DNA of 33,072 nucleotides. Origin: an uncultured Eubacteriales bacterium (lineage in GTDB: Bacteria > Bacillota > Clostridia > Christensenellales > Aristaeellaceae). The notes beneath the pieces are model-generated. The model was given only the letters and a program-made list of their open reading frames with translations, did no database searches and was not told the origin of the DNA. Positions 16,787 through 24,811 of the stretch are shown piece by piece. The position numbers were made by a program, and so were the translations under genes. Each line of letters begins with the position of its first letter. The stretch's first letter is position 1. The stretch spans positions 1 through 33,072 of the forward strand of contig CACYGY010000053.1 in assembly GCA_902774025.1 (NCBI GenBank), written 5' to 3'.

Positions 16787-18244
16787 TTGCAGGATATCAT
16801 CATCGTCGGAGCGGGTGTCACGGGCTGCGCGCTGGCGAGGGTTCTGAGCCGGTATGAGGCTTCCGTGAAAGTCCTGGATGAAGGTGCCGACCTGGCGGAG
16901 GGCGCCAGCAAGGCAAACAGCGGTATCGTGCACGCCGGGTATGACGCAGTGCCCGGCACCATGAAGGCCCGCATGAACGTGGAGGGCGCCAGAATGTATC
17001 CGGAGCTCTGCAGAGAACTGGGCGTGCCTTACCGGATGAACGGGGCCATGGTGGTTGCCTTCAGTGAAACCGACCGGAAAACCCTGGAGGAACTGCTGGA
17101 GCAGGGCATCCGGAACGGTGTTCACGGCCTGAGGATTCTGGAAAAGGACGAAATGTTCGCCCTGGAAAAGCAGCTGAACCCCGAAGCCGTCTGCGCTCTG
17201 TACGTACCGGAAAGCGGCATTACCAGTCCCTACGAGATGACCTTTGCCCTGGCAGACCATGCCGCCGTCAACGGCGTTGTCTTCCAGATGAACACCCATG
17301 TCCGGTCTGTGAAGTATCAGGAGGGCCTCTGGCATCTGGAAACCAGTCAGGGACCTGAAACCTGCCGGATTCTGGTGAACTGCTCCGGCGGGGACAGCGG
17401 GCGGCTCCATGGAGAGATGGGCGGGACGCGGGAAGTGGAAATCATTCACCGCCGCGGTCAGTACTATCTTCTGGACAGACCTGAAGTCCTGCCCTTTGAT
17501 CACACCATGTTCCAGTGCCCTACCGTCATGGGCAAGGGCGTGCTGGTGGCCCCCACCGTGCACGGCAATGTTCTGCTCGGGCCCACGGCGGAGGATATCG
17601 ATGACCGTCTGAACACCGAGACGACCCAGGAAGGTCTGGACCGCATCCTGAAAGCCTGCCGGCTCACCTGGCCCGGGGTACAGGTTCGCACGGCGGTGAC
17701 CAATTTCTCCGGGATCCGCGCCCATGAAAAACAGGGAGATTTTATCATCGGACCGGTGGACGGGGCAGAGCATGCCTGGGAAGCCGTGGGCATGGAAAGT
17801 CCGGGACTCAGCGCCGCTCCTGCGGTGGGCGAATATCTGGGAGCCATGCTGGCCGAAGCGGAAGGCCTCACAAAAAAGGCAGAATGGAAAAAACCCATTC
17901 CGCTGCCCAGGCCCTTCCACGAAATGAGCACGGAGGAACGCCGGGAAGCCGTGGAGAAGGATCCCCTGAACGGCCGTCTGATCTGTCGGTGCGAGGTGGT
18001 GACGGAAGCTGAAATCCGCGCTGCCATCCGCAGACCGGTGGGCGCCACCACAGTGGACGGCGTCAAACGTCGGACCCGTGCGGGCATGGGCAGATGCCAG
18101 GGCGGCTTCTGCTCACCGAGAGTGGTGGAGATTCTTTCCGAGGAACTGGGCGTGCCCATGACGGACATCCGCAAGGACAGCCCTGACAGCTGGCTTCTGT
18201 GCGGAGATATCCGGGAAGCACTGAAAGGGGAGGCCAGAGCATGA
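16787..18244 (+). CDS. GlpA-like FAD-dependent glycerol 3-phosphate dehydrogenase with C-terminal [2Fe-2S] BFD domain
   Basis: Encodes 485 residues. An N-terminal FAD-binding fold (IIIVGAGVTGCALA, 4-17) leads a DAO-type oxidase/dehydrogenase domain with SKANSGIVHAGYD (41-53) and IRAHEKQGDFIIGP (310-323). The C-terminal bacterioferritin-associated-ferredoxin-like domain has Cys400, Cys402, Cys437 and Cys442 (CRC ... CQGGFC), the CxC...CxxxxC spacing that binds a [2Fe-2S] cluster. It most likely oxidises glycerol 3-phosphate to dihydroxyacetone phosphate. The start is TTG 16787 with AAGGAG at the right distance; no ATG fits. It lies 21 bases after glpK and overlaps the next gene by four bases. 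Confidence 0.9.
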   Translation: MQDIIIVGAGVTGCALARVLSRYEASVKVLDEGADLAEGASKANSGIVHAGYDAVPGTMKARMNVEGARMYPELCRELGVPYRMNGAMVVAFSETDRKTLEELLEQGIRNGVHGLRILEKDEMFALEKQLNPEAVCALYVPESGITSPYEMTFALADHAAVNGVVFQMNTHVRSVKYQEGLWHLETSQGPETCRILVNCSGGDSGRLHGEMGGTREVEIIHRRGQYYLLDRPEVLPFDHTMFQCPTVMGKGVLVAPTVHGNVLLGPTAEDIDDRLNTETTQEGLDRILKACRLTWPGVQVRTAVTNFSGIRAHEKQGDFIIGPVDGAEHAWEAVGMESPGLSAAPAVGEYLGAMLAEAEGLTKKAEWKKPIPLPRPFHEMSTEERREAVEKDPLNGRLICRCEVVTEAEIRAAIRRPVGATTVDGVKRRTRAGMGRCQGGFCSPRVVEILSEELGVPMTDIRKDSPDSWLLCGDIREALKGEARA

Positions 18245-19509
18245 GCGAAATCCTTCACAAACAGTTGGTGATCATCGGGGGCGGCCCCGCGGGACTGGCA
18301 GCGGCCATCGCGGCCTGGGAAGACGGCATCCGGAACATGGTGGTTCTGGAGCGTGAAGACACAGCAGGCGGCATTCTCCGCCAGTGCATTCATAACGGCT
18401 TCGGCCTTCACCGTTTCGGCGAGGAACTGACCGGTCCGGAGTATGCCCAGAGGGATATTGACCGGGCGGCGGAACTGGGTATTCCGGTTCAGTGCTCCAC
18501 CACGGTTCTCTCCCTGAGCCGGGAGAGACAGATTACCTGCATTTCCCCTGAGTTCGGTCTGCAGGTCATTGAGGCGGAAGCGGTCATCCTGGCCATGGGC
18601 TGCCGGGAGCGGCCCAGGGGCGCTCTGGGCACGCCGGGCACCCGGTGCGCCGGTATCTACACTGCCGGGACCGCGCAGAAATTTGTCAACCTGGAAGGTC
18701 TGATGCCTGGAAAGCGCGTTGTGATTCTGGGCAGCGGAGACATCGGCCTGATCATGGCCAGACGCATGACCCTGCAGGGGGCGAAAGTTCTGGCCTGCGT
18801 TGAGCTCATGCCCTATTCCTCCGGTCTGAACAGGAATATTGTCCAGTGCCTGCAGGACTATGATATTCCCCTGTATCTGAGCCATACCGTGACTCGTATC
18901 GAAGGCCGTGACCGGCTCACCGGCGTGGAAGTGAGCCAGGTGGGCCCCGACAGGAAGGTCATTCCAGGCACCCAGATGCACTTTGACTGTGATACGCTCC
19001 TTCTGTCTGTGGGACTGATTCCCGAGAATGAACTGAGCCGCGGCGCCGGCGTGGAGCTCTCTCCCGTAACCAGCGGAGCCGAGGTGGATGATTCCTTTGA
19101 AACCAGCATTCCGGGCATCTATGCCTGCGGCAACGTACTGCATGTGCATGATCTGGTGGACTACGTGTCGGAAGAATCTTTCCGGGCAGGTCACGCCGCA
19201 GCCCGCCGTATCCAGGGCAGTCAGCGGAAGGAAGACCTGACGGTGAAAGTCAGGGATGGCAGCGGCGTCCGGGGGACCGTTCCCCAGATCCTGAAACTCA
19301 GAAAGGACAGCGAAGAATCTGTCCGTCTCATGTTCCGCCCGGCCGCCGTGTATAAAAACATGGCCTGTGTGGTGGAATGCGGTGGGGAAGTCCTCATGCG
19401 CAAGCGCGCCATGATTTTCACTCCCGGTGAAATGGCCGTCATGGATCTGAAGCCGGACATGGTCAGAAAGATCAACGGAGATCTCCTGGTCCGTATGGAG
19501 GAGGCGTGA
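18241..19509 (+). CDS. NAD(P)/FAD-dependent oxidoreductase partner of the GlpA-like dehydrogenase
   Basis: Encodes 422 residues with two dinucleotide folds: FAD at VIIGGGPAGLAAAIAA (10-25) and NAD(P) at VVILGSGDIGLIMARRM (160-176). An FAD-closing motif is GIYACGNVLHVHDLVDYVS (292-310). Cys49 in GGILRQCIHNGFG is conserved-looking but is not a CxxC disulfide. It resembles the pyridine-nucleotide-disulfide oxidoreductase superfamily and probably passes electrons from the G3P dehydrogenase to NAD or another acceptor. ATG 18241 overlaps the upstream stop (ATGA) and follows GGGGAGG. The product is cytoplasmic or peripheral, with no membrane helix. Confidence 0.9.
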   Translation: MSEILHKQLVIIGGGPAGLAAAIAAWEDGIRNMVVLEREDTAGGILRQCIHNGFGLHRFGEELTGPEYAQRDIDRAAELGIPVQCSTTVLSLSRERQITCISPEFGLQVIEAEAVILAMGCRERPRGALGTPGTRCAGIYTAGTAQKFVNLEGLMPGKRVVILGSGDIGLIMARRMTLQGAKVLACVELMPYSSGLNRNIVQCLQDYDIPLYLSHTVTRIEGRDRLTGVEVSQVGPDRKVIPGTQMHFDCDTLLLSVGLIPENELSRGAGVELSPVTSGAEVDDSFETSIPGIYACGNVLHVHDLVDYVSEESFRAGHAAARRIQGSQRKEDLTVKVRDGSGVRGTVPQILKLRKDSEESVRLMFRPAAVYKNMACVVECGGEVLMRKRAMIFTPGEMAVMDLKPDMVRKINGDLLVRMEEA

Positions 19510-19513
19510 GACG

Positions 19514-19870
19514 ATGGAAGAGAAAATCATCACCTGTATCAACTGTCCCATGGGCTGCCGGATGACGGTGAGCATGGAAAACGGTGAAGTCAGAAGCGTG
19601 ACGGGGAATACATGCAAGCGGGGTGAAACCTACGCGAAGCAGGAATGCACCATGCCACTGCGGATGGTCACCGCTGTAGTACCCGTGGACGGTTCTCCCA
19701 TGCCTCTTTCAGTTAAAACGGAAAAGCCCATTCCCAAGGCCAGTATTCACGACTGCATGCGGGCTCTTGCGGATGTGCATCCTTCTTTGCCCATCCGCGA
19801 AAAGGACGTGGTTCTTGCCGATGTCTGCGGGACCGGCGTCAACATCATCGCCACCCGGAATCTGGGCTGA
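19514..19870 (+). CDS. DUF1667 cysteine-motif protein
   Basis: Encodes 118 residues of the DUF1667 family. The N-terminus ITCINCPMGCRM carries Cys8, Cys11 and Cys15 (CxxCxxxC), with further Cys34 and Cys45, a pattern like the N-terminal iron-sulfur motif of molybdopterin oxidoreductases. It probably holds an Fe-S cluster and serves as an electron-transfer subunit of the G3P dehydrogenase, in the place GlpC takes in enterobacteria. Four bases separate it from the upstream stop, and GGAGGAGGCG precedes ATG 19514. The same trio next to glpK is, from memory, found in other Clostridia and in Thermotoga. It is the last gene of the operon. Confidence 0.88.
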   Translation: MEEKIITCINCPMGCRMTVSMENGEVRSVTGNTCKRGETYAKQECTMPLRMVTAVVPVDGSPMPLSVKTEKPIPKASIHDCMRALADVHPSLPIREKDVVLADVCGTGVNIIATRNLG

Positions 19871-19930
19871 TCCAGGATTTTCCGGATGCGCAGCCGTGTG
19901 CAGGCGGTCAGGCATACAGGTCAATACGGA

Positions 19931-19963
19931 ACGAAGGCCCCATGGACAGGGGCCTTCGTTTTT
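19931..19963 (+). terminator. Terminator of the glycerol operon
   Basis: An 11-bp stem, ACGAAGGCCCC (19931-19941) with GGGGCCTTCGT (19949-19959), 7-base loop, followed by TTTT. Confidence 0.92.
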
Positions 19964-20363
19964 CATGCCTATGTTCGGAATTCCCGGAGAAAGCGCCCTC
20001 GGAAGAAGGATGCGGGAATATGTCTGCCGGGCCGGTTTTCTTCCAGAAAGATTGCGTGAGAGGGATCCCACGGCTCCATACACCAGATGCATCCCTGCCG
20101 GGACGAAAACCGTTCCGGCTGACAATGGAGAAGTTTTCAGAATGCGCGTGAAATACGGATCCGGGAGAACAGAACCTGATCCTGTCTGCTGAGACGGCAG
20201 AAACTCATCAAGGTGCTGAAAAGAAAATGCGGCTGCATCCGAAGAGCCATCATCCCTGCCTGCTGCCGGGCGGCATGCCGTCATCCCGCCAAAGAGTTCT
20301 GCGGATCCGATCCCGGGAGATGGCACCGCGGCATCCTGAGAAAAAACATGCTGTTTTCATCCG
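19964..20363. other. 400-base stretch without a recognisable gene
   Basis: Several short frames are open on both strands; the longest continuous plus-strand one runs to TGA near 20192 and begins at an ATG at 19965 inside or just after the terminator. None has a convincing ribosome site or a family match I recognise. It could hold decayed gene sequence. No tRNA, repeat array or riboswitch-like structure was seen. Confidence 0.5.
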
Positions 20364-20738
20364 TCATGCCTTCTCATTCGGGCGTGCGGATCGGATATAC
20401 AGGATTTCGCAGTCTCCGTCGTCTGTGAAGCGTTCGATCTCAAAGTCCAGTCTGCCTTCCCGATAAATGGTCTCATAAATCTTCCCGAGATTCTCTGTCC
20501 GTCCGTGAACAGAAAACCAGCCCGTCTCCGGCAGTTTGACGGTCCGGTTCGCCTCTTCCATCTCCCCCCGCCTCAGACCGATGACGTATTCAATGGACCG
20601 GTCCGTCCAGCCATAACCGAGTCCCTGCAGGTTCGCCCGGCCGTACTTCGCCGCGAGCTCATCCCAGAAGGCATCGATCGTTTCGTACTGCTGGTCCTCA
20701 TCCGTGGAAAAAGTCCTGCCGATCCCTCTGAACAGCAT
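20364..20738 (-). CDS. GyrI-like / AraC effector-binding domain protein
   Basis: Encodes 124 residues that fit a stand-alone effector-binding domain of the GyrI/AraC-effector (Cass2-like) superfamily. MLFRGIGRTFSTDEDQQYETIDAFWDELAAKYG is the first strand and helix. It is followed by GLGYGWTDRSIEYVIGLR and PETGWFSVHGRTENLGKIYETIYREG, whose conserved tryptophan and glycine layout is typical, and an acidic FEIERFTDDGD end. Such proteins bind or break down small hydrophobic cations, or act as the sensor part of regulators; no DNA-binding domain is present here. ATG 20738 follows AAAGGAG; an in-frame ATG 15 codons earlier lacks one. It sits alone on the minus strand behind a poorly coding stretch. 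Confidence 0.72.
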   Translation of the reverse strand: MLFRGIGRTFSTDEDQQYETIDAFWDELAAKYGRANLQGLGYGWTDRSIEYVIGLRRGEMEEANRTVKLPETGWFSVHGRTENLGKIYETIYREGRLDFEIERFTDDGDCEILYIRSARPNEKA

Positions 20739-21437
20739 GGTTTTCTCCTTTCTGTCCAGGCACGCTTTCAACGGGTACCCCATCCGATGTAACGCGGAGG
20801 TTCACAGGCGGGAACCGTCATGGCTTCCATCTCCCGATAATCATCGATCCGTACTGTATTTCATGCATGGATGCCCCTTCCGTCAACGAGGCAGATGCCG
20901 CAGTATCCCCGGTTGACCGAACCGTCGGGGCCGATGCAGATGCAGTCGTAAAAACAAACGCGCCCCGTTCCGGTATGTCCTGATGCATCGCCTCTGAAAA
21001 GAGCACAGCGGACTCCTTTGCGGAATTCCCGCGGAAGATTCGGGTTCCGCCGCTGATGTCCAGCGCGTCCTCAATGAATGACAGGCGGTCGCCGGCATAT
21101 TCTGCCCCTTCCGGACAGGTCATGGCTCTGCGGATCATGCTCTCTGTGAGTCCGCTCAGCCAGTCCCTTCCTGACATCATTGAAGGAAGTCCCTTCATCT
21201 CAGGCAGAAACACATTGAAAATGCCCGACCCTTATGAAAAGGGAACCCATGCCGGCCGTCTGACGCTCAAAGATGCACGCCTGGCCAATGGATCAGTTCC
21301 GCTGTCCTTTTCGCTGAAGGGAAGCCGACTCCTGCGGTTTCCAGCGGAAAAGCGCTGCGAAGCCCTGATTCTCCCACCTGCCAGCGGCCGCGCGGCAGCG
21401 GAATCCCCGCGGGCATCCGCTTTTCCCGCAGGGCAGC
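20739..21437. other. 700-base stretch with only weak, possibly decayed reading frames
   Basis: On the minus strand a frame from GTG 21213 to 20818 is open for 131 codons, and a second minus frame reads about 65 codons to TGA near 20866 with a cysteine-rich end. On the plus strand a frame from 21056 to 21469 is open. All three have no ribosome site and no family I recognise, and at this GC content such frames arise by chance. I list it as a likely remnant region, not as a gene. Confidence 0.45.
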
Positions 21438-22091
21438 TTATCCGTGTTCAGCTCCTCCGGCCCGTTTGAAACCAAGGAACAGATATATACCCAGGACAGC
21501 GTTGAAACCTACCGCTGAAAAGACGCTGAAACGTTCCACGAGGCCGAAATACTCCGGCGGTACGATGCCTGTACCCACGGAGCCGGCCATCATCAGCAAA
21601 AGCGCAATGCCGGCCCAGACACCGATGTCCTCTGTCCTTCTGTCCCTGAACCCGTTCACGATCAGGCAGATCAGGGAGACGATGGAAAAGGCTACCACCA
21701 GAATGGTCACAGCCATGTGCATGGTCTCCTGGATGGAGGTGATTTCCTTTCCGCTGTCCGTGAGCGGGAACATGCCATAGCCCACGTTGGAGATCCAGTT
21801 CATCCCGGCGAACAGGTAAATACCCACCCGGAAAAGCAGGGAGGAGATCTTCCTTTCCGAAACAAAGACTGCCACACAGGAAGCACACACCACACTGCCC
21901 ACACCGTAAAGCGATGCAAGACGGTTCCAGAGTTCCCGGGAAGGCGCGCTGACCGCTGAGAGATCACTCACCGCCTGGGCCATCCAGTTGTATCCCGGAT
22001 ACCTCATGGGGGAAAACACAACCGCCGCCGTATAGGAAAGCAGGGCCAGAATCCCTGTCAGTCCCAGCCACTGAATCAGTTTTCTTCGCAT
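21438..22091 (-). CDS. DUF998 family membrane protein
   Basis: Encodes 217 residues with about six hydrophobic helices. The DUF998 signature region is near the start: YTAAVVFSPMRYPGYNWMAQAVSDLSAVSAPSRELWN, with the conserved YPGY and SDLSA elements in the first outside loop. Later helices include SSLLFRVGIYLFAGMNWISN and GIALLLMMAGSVGTGIV. Function is unknown; the family is integral to the cytoplasmic membrane and is often found beside small regulators. ATG 22091 follows GAGGTGAG. It may be driven by the consensus promoter at 22438-22466 through a leader of about 340 bases. Confidence 0.87.
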   Translation of the reverse strand: MRRKLIQWLGLTGILALLSYTAAVVFSPMRYPGYNWMAQAVSDLSAVSAPSRELWNRLASLYGVGSVVCASCVAVFVSERKISSLLFRVGIYLFAGMNWISNVGYGMFPLTDSGKEITSIQETMHMAVTILVVAFSIVSLICLIVNGFRDRRTEDIGVWAGIALLLMMAGSVGTGIVPPEYFGLVERFSVFSAVGFNAVLGIYLFLGFKRAGGAEHG

Positions 22092-22129
22092 GCTGATCTC
22101 ACCTCATTCGTTTCTCCCGTCTTTTCTGC

Positions 22130-22396
22130 TCAGATCCGGTTCCCATTCGATTCCGATGAAATGACGTGCCCGCCGGAAAGCTTCAATGCTTCGCCTGGGG
22201 AGGTGAAAACATGGACTTTTCCTGCGGTCCTCTCCGCTTTCTTCATCCGGAAATCTGCCGGATGCCATACCCATCCTTCAACCCTGAAGGCGCCATACAG
22301 TCTCTTCTCAACGTTATGATCCTCCCGGCCGTGTCCTGGTGGTCCTTCATTTCTAAGAACACGATACCAGGAATTCTCCTTCGTGTCTTTTGCCGT
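22130..22396 (-). other. Start-less 88-codon frame, possible gene remnant between promoter and DUF998 gene
   Basis: On the minus strand, one frame runs from just after a TGA (22397-22399) to TGA at 22130-22132 and reads protein-like (for example NSWYRVLRNEGPPGHG and LYGAFRVEGWVWHP). It has only one late ATG (38 codons) and no ribosome site at its beginning. DUF998 genes are often preceded by a regulator gene, so a decayed regulator is possible, but I do not recognise a family. Confidence 0.3.
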
Positions 22397-22405
22397 TCAA
22401 TGAAC
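22395..22405. promoter_or_regulatory. Small palindrome just downstream of the consensus promoter
   Basis: GTTCATTGAAC is an 11-base inverted repeat (GTTCA, one base, TGAAC) about 25-35 bases past the expected minus-strand transcription start. A further GAAC/GTTC pair (22430-22433 and 22411-22414) lies between it and the -10 box. A repressor operator is possible. Confidence 0.35.
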
Positions 22406-22437
22406 ACACAGAACGGGAGGTGATCTATCGTTCACTA

Positions 22438-22466
22438 ATTATAGTCAGAGGAAGAACTCCTGTCAA
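22438..22466 (-). promoter_or_regulatory. Perfect consensus sigma-70/A promoter (minus strand)
   Basis: On the minus strand TTGACA (22461-22466), a 17-base spacer and TATAAT (22438-22443) match the consensus at all twelve positions. The first recognisable gene downstream is the DUF998 gene, 340 bases away. Confidence 0.85.
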
Positions 22467-22858
22467 TCCGCTTATGAATTCATACGCACCCGTGCCTGCG
22501 TCTCAGCTCATCCATTCGGCGTGAACAGAATGGCTTTGACTTTTCCGCATGCTTGAATTTGACCGTACCGGCTGATCGGGGCTCAGTCATGACGCACGAT
22601 CCTGATTTCGCCCGGTCCCCGGAATTCCGGGAGCATCCGCGCAGGTGCTCAGCCCTTCAGCCGGGTCGCGCATCACTGCTCACTGATGATCTTTTCCGCT
22701 GTCATTCACGGGTCCGCCCGCAGATCCTGATCCGGGTATTCTGCTCACCCGGGGACTCCCGGGATGCGTTCAGGATGAGGAAGCATCCCTGATCACCCGC
22801 CGTTTCCCGCAGTGCGGAAGGCAGCATCTCAGGACAGTGAACCGTAATCTCTGTGAGT
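22467..22858. other. 390-base intergenic stretch between divergent promoters
   Basis: No gene is recognised. It contains a perfect 14-base palindrome, CCCGGAATTCCGGG (22618-22631), and a stem of two CCCGGG hexamers around GACT near 22750. Neither has a T tract. Short open frames on both strands lack ribosome sites. Confidence 0.5.
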
Positions 22859-22887
22859 TTACGAAAGACACGGTGGAATGGTATAAT
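22859..22887 (+). promoter_or_regulatory. Extended -10 promoter of the surface-glycan operon
   Basis: TATAAT (22882-22887) is preceded directly by TGG, forming an extended -10 element. A weak TTACGA (22859-22864) stands 17 bases upstream. The rfbF start is 50 bases downstream. Confidence 0.75.
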
Positions 22888-22936
22888 ATCCCGGGTGACG
22901 GGAAAGCGATGCCTGATGGAACAGGAGTGAGAGCGA

Positions 22937-23719
22937 GTGAAGGTGGTCATACTGGCCGGCGGATTCGGTACAAGGTTCTCGGAGGAATCCCAGTACAAAC
23001 CCAAGCCCATGATTGAGATCGGCAATATGCCCATTCTCTGGCATATCATGAAGGGGTACAGTCATTTCGGATTCCAGGATTTCGTCATCTGTGCGGGATA
23101 CAGGCAGCACATGATCAAACAGTGGTTCGCGGAATATGCTCTGTATACCTCTGACGTGACCTTTGACTTTACCCGCCAGGATCCCGGGGAAAGGATTCAG
23201 ATCCACAATCGCCGCACGGAGCCCTGGAAGGTGACAGTGGTGGACACGGGACTGGAAACCATGACAGGCGGGCGCATCCGCAGGGTCCGGGAATATGTGG
23301 GGGATGAGACCTTTCTCATGACCTACGGGGACGCGGTGTGTGACGTGAACATCAGTGACCTGGTGGCTTTTCATCGCCGGCACGGACGCCTGGCAACCCT
23401 GACATCCGTAACACTGAAGCAGCAGAAGGGCGTTCTGGATATCGGGGGCGACAACGCGGTGCATTCCTTCCGGGAAAAGAGCGCCGGGGACGGTGCACCC
23501 ATCAACGCGGGTTACATGGTGCTGGAACCTCCGGTCTTTGACCTGATCGAAGGAGACAGTACAATCTTTGAAAGAGAGCCTCTTGAGAAGCTGGCTTCTC
23601 AGGGCCAGCTCATGAGTTACGCGCATCGCGGCTTCTGGCAGTGTATGGATACAAAGAGGGAGCATGACATGCTGCAGAAATGGTGGGCAAGCGGTCAGGC
23701 TCCCTGGAAAGTGTGGTAA
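22937..23719 (+). CDS. rfbF: Glucose-1-phosphate cytidylyltransferase
   Basis: Encodes 260 residues, close to the usual 257. It couples CTP and glucose 1-phosphate to give CDP-glucose, the first step of CDP-3,6-dideoxyhexose synthesis. The nucleotidyl-transferase signature is LAGGFGTRFSEESQYKPKPM (6-25), followed by IEIGNMPILWHIMKGY. MTYGDAVCDV holds the metal aspartate, and REKSAGDGAPINAGYMVLEP binds the sugar. The start is GTG 22937 with AGGAG 11 bases upstream; no ATG fits. It is the first gene of the operon, and rfbG starts two bases after its stop. Confidence 0.97.
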   Translation: MKVVILAGGFGTRFSEESQYKPKPMIEIGNMPILWHIMKGYSHFGFQDFVICAGYRQHMIKQWFAEYALYTSDVTFDFTRQDPGERIQIHNRRTEPWKVTVVDTGLETMTGGRIRRVREYVGDETFLMTYGDAVCDVNISDLVAFHRRHGRLATLTSVTLKQQKGVLDIGGDNAVHSFREKSAGDGAPINAGYMVLEPPVFDLIEGDSTIFEREPLEKLASQGQLMSYAHRGFWQCMDTKREHDMLQKWWASGQAPWKVW

Positions 23720-23721
23720 AT

Positions 23722-24789
23722 ATGGATCATTTTTCTTGGTACAGAGGCAGGCGCGTACTTGTCACCGGGCACACGGGATTCAAGGGCAGCTGGCTCTGCC
23801 GGATGCTCGTCCTGGCAGGGGCGAAGGTGACAGGGTTCGCCCTGGACCCTCCCACAGACCCGGCCCTTTATGATCTTCTCAATCTGAGGAATGATATCCG
23901 GGATATACGGAGTGATGTCAGGGATCTGAGCCATCTTTCGGTGATTTTCCGTACCCATCGTCCGGAAGTGGTTTTTCACCTGGCGGCTCAGCCCATTGTC
24001 CGCACCGGATACGAACAGCCGCGGCTGACCTATGAGACAAATGTCATGGGCACGGTGAACCTGCTGGAATGCGTGCGGAATACGCCCGGGATTCTGTCTG
24101 TCCTGAACGTGACCACAGACAAGGTGTATCTCAACCGGGAATGGGTCTGGGGATACCGGGAAGACGAAATGCTGGACGGTTTTGATCCCTATTCCAATTC
24201 CAAATCCTGTTCGGAACTGGTTACCCACAGTTATGTGAACAGCTTCTTTTCATCCCCGGATGCCCCGGCTGTCTCCACCGCCCGTGCCGGCAACGTCATC
24301 GGAGGCGGGGATTTCGCCCGCGACCGGATCCTTCCGGACTGTTACCGCGCCGCCTTCGCGGGAAGCGCGATTCAGGTGCGGAATCCGCATGCCACCCGGC
24401 CCTATCAGCATGTGCTGGAACCACTCAGCGCCTATATGGAGATCGCCATGCGCCAGGCAGAGGACCGCAGTCTCGCCGGATGGTATAATGTGGGACCGGA
24501 CGACCGGAACTGCGTTACCACCCGCGAAATCGTGGATATGTTCGTGCATCTGTGGGGCGAAGGCGCTTCCTGGGAAAACAGGGCGGAAGAAAACGCTCCG
24601 CATGAAGCCGGGCTTCTGAAGCTGGACTGTTCCCTGATCCGCCGGAAGCTTGGGTGGAAGAGCACCTGGGATATGGAGGAGGCCGTGGGGAATACGGTCA
24701 GATGGTATAAAACGTTCCGTGACGGAGGCAGTGTAACGGAGGAAACGGACCGTGAAATCCGTTCGTTTCTCTCGCATTATTCCACATGA
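23722..24789 (+). CDS. rfbG: CDP-glucose 4,6-dehydratase
   Basis: Encodes 355 residues of the extended short-chain dehydrogenase family. It converts CDP-glucose to CDP-4-keto-6-deoxyglucose with a bound NAD. Visible are the NAD motif VTGHTGFKGSWL (14-25), FHLAAQPIVRTGYEQP, the TTDKVY segment, catalytic Tyr and Lys in DPYSNSKSCSE, and RAGNVIGGGDFARDR, all typical of RfbG. ATG 23722 lies two bases past the rfbF stop; it has only a weak ribosome site, so translation probably depends on rfbF. Earlier in-frame codons lie inside rfbF. Confidence 0.97.
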   Translation: MDHFSWYRGRRVLVTGHTGFKGSWLCRMLVLAGAKVTGFALDPPTDPALYDLLNLRNDIRDIRSDVRDLSHLSVIFRTHRPEVVFHLAAQPIVRTGYEQPRLTYETNVMGTVNLLECVRNTPGILSVLNVTTDKVYLNREWVWGYREDEMLDGFDPYSNSKSCSELVTHSYVNSFFSSPDAPAVSTARAGNVIGGGDFARDRILPDCYRAAFAGSAIQVRNPHATRPYQHVLEPLSAYMEIAMRQAEDRSLAGWYNVGPDDRNCVTTREIVDMFVHLWGEGASWENRAEENAPHEAGLLKLDCSLIRRKLGWKSTWDMEEAVGNTVRWYKTFRDGGSVTEETDREIRSFLSHYST

Positions 24790-24811
24790 AAAGGTACGCA
24801 GGAGGAAGTTC

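Noticed and set aside
17500..19617. A 705-codon minus-strand frame opposite the two FAD enzyme genes
   Set aside because: Same antisense artefact; it spans two well-supported plus-strand genes and their overlap.
20818..21213. Minus-strand 131-codon frame as a gene
   Set aside because: It has a GTG start without ribosome site, no family resemblance, and two other frames in the same place read equally protein-like.
22618..22631. 14-base palindrome CCCGGAATTCCGGG as an operator or terminator
   Set aside because: It has no T tract and no promoter at a fitting distance; a chance palindrome is likely.
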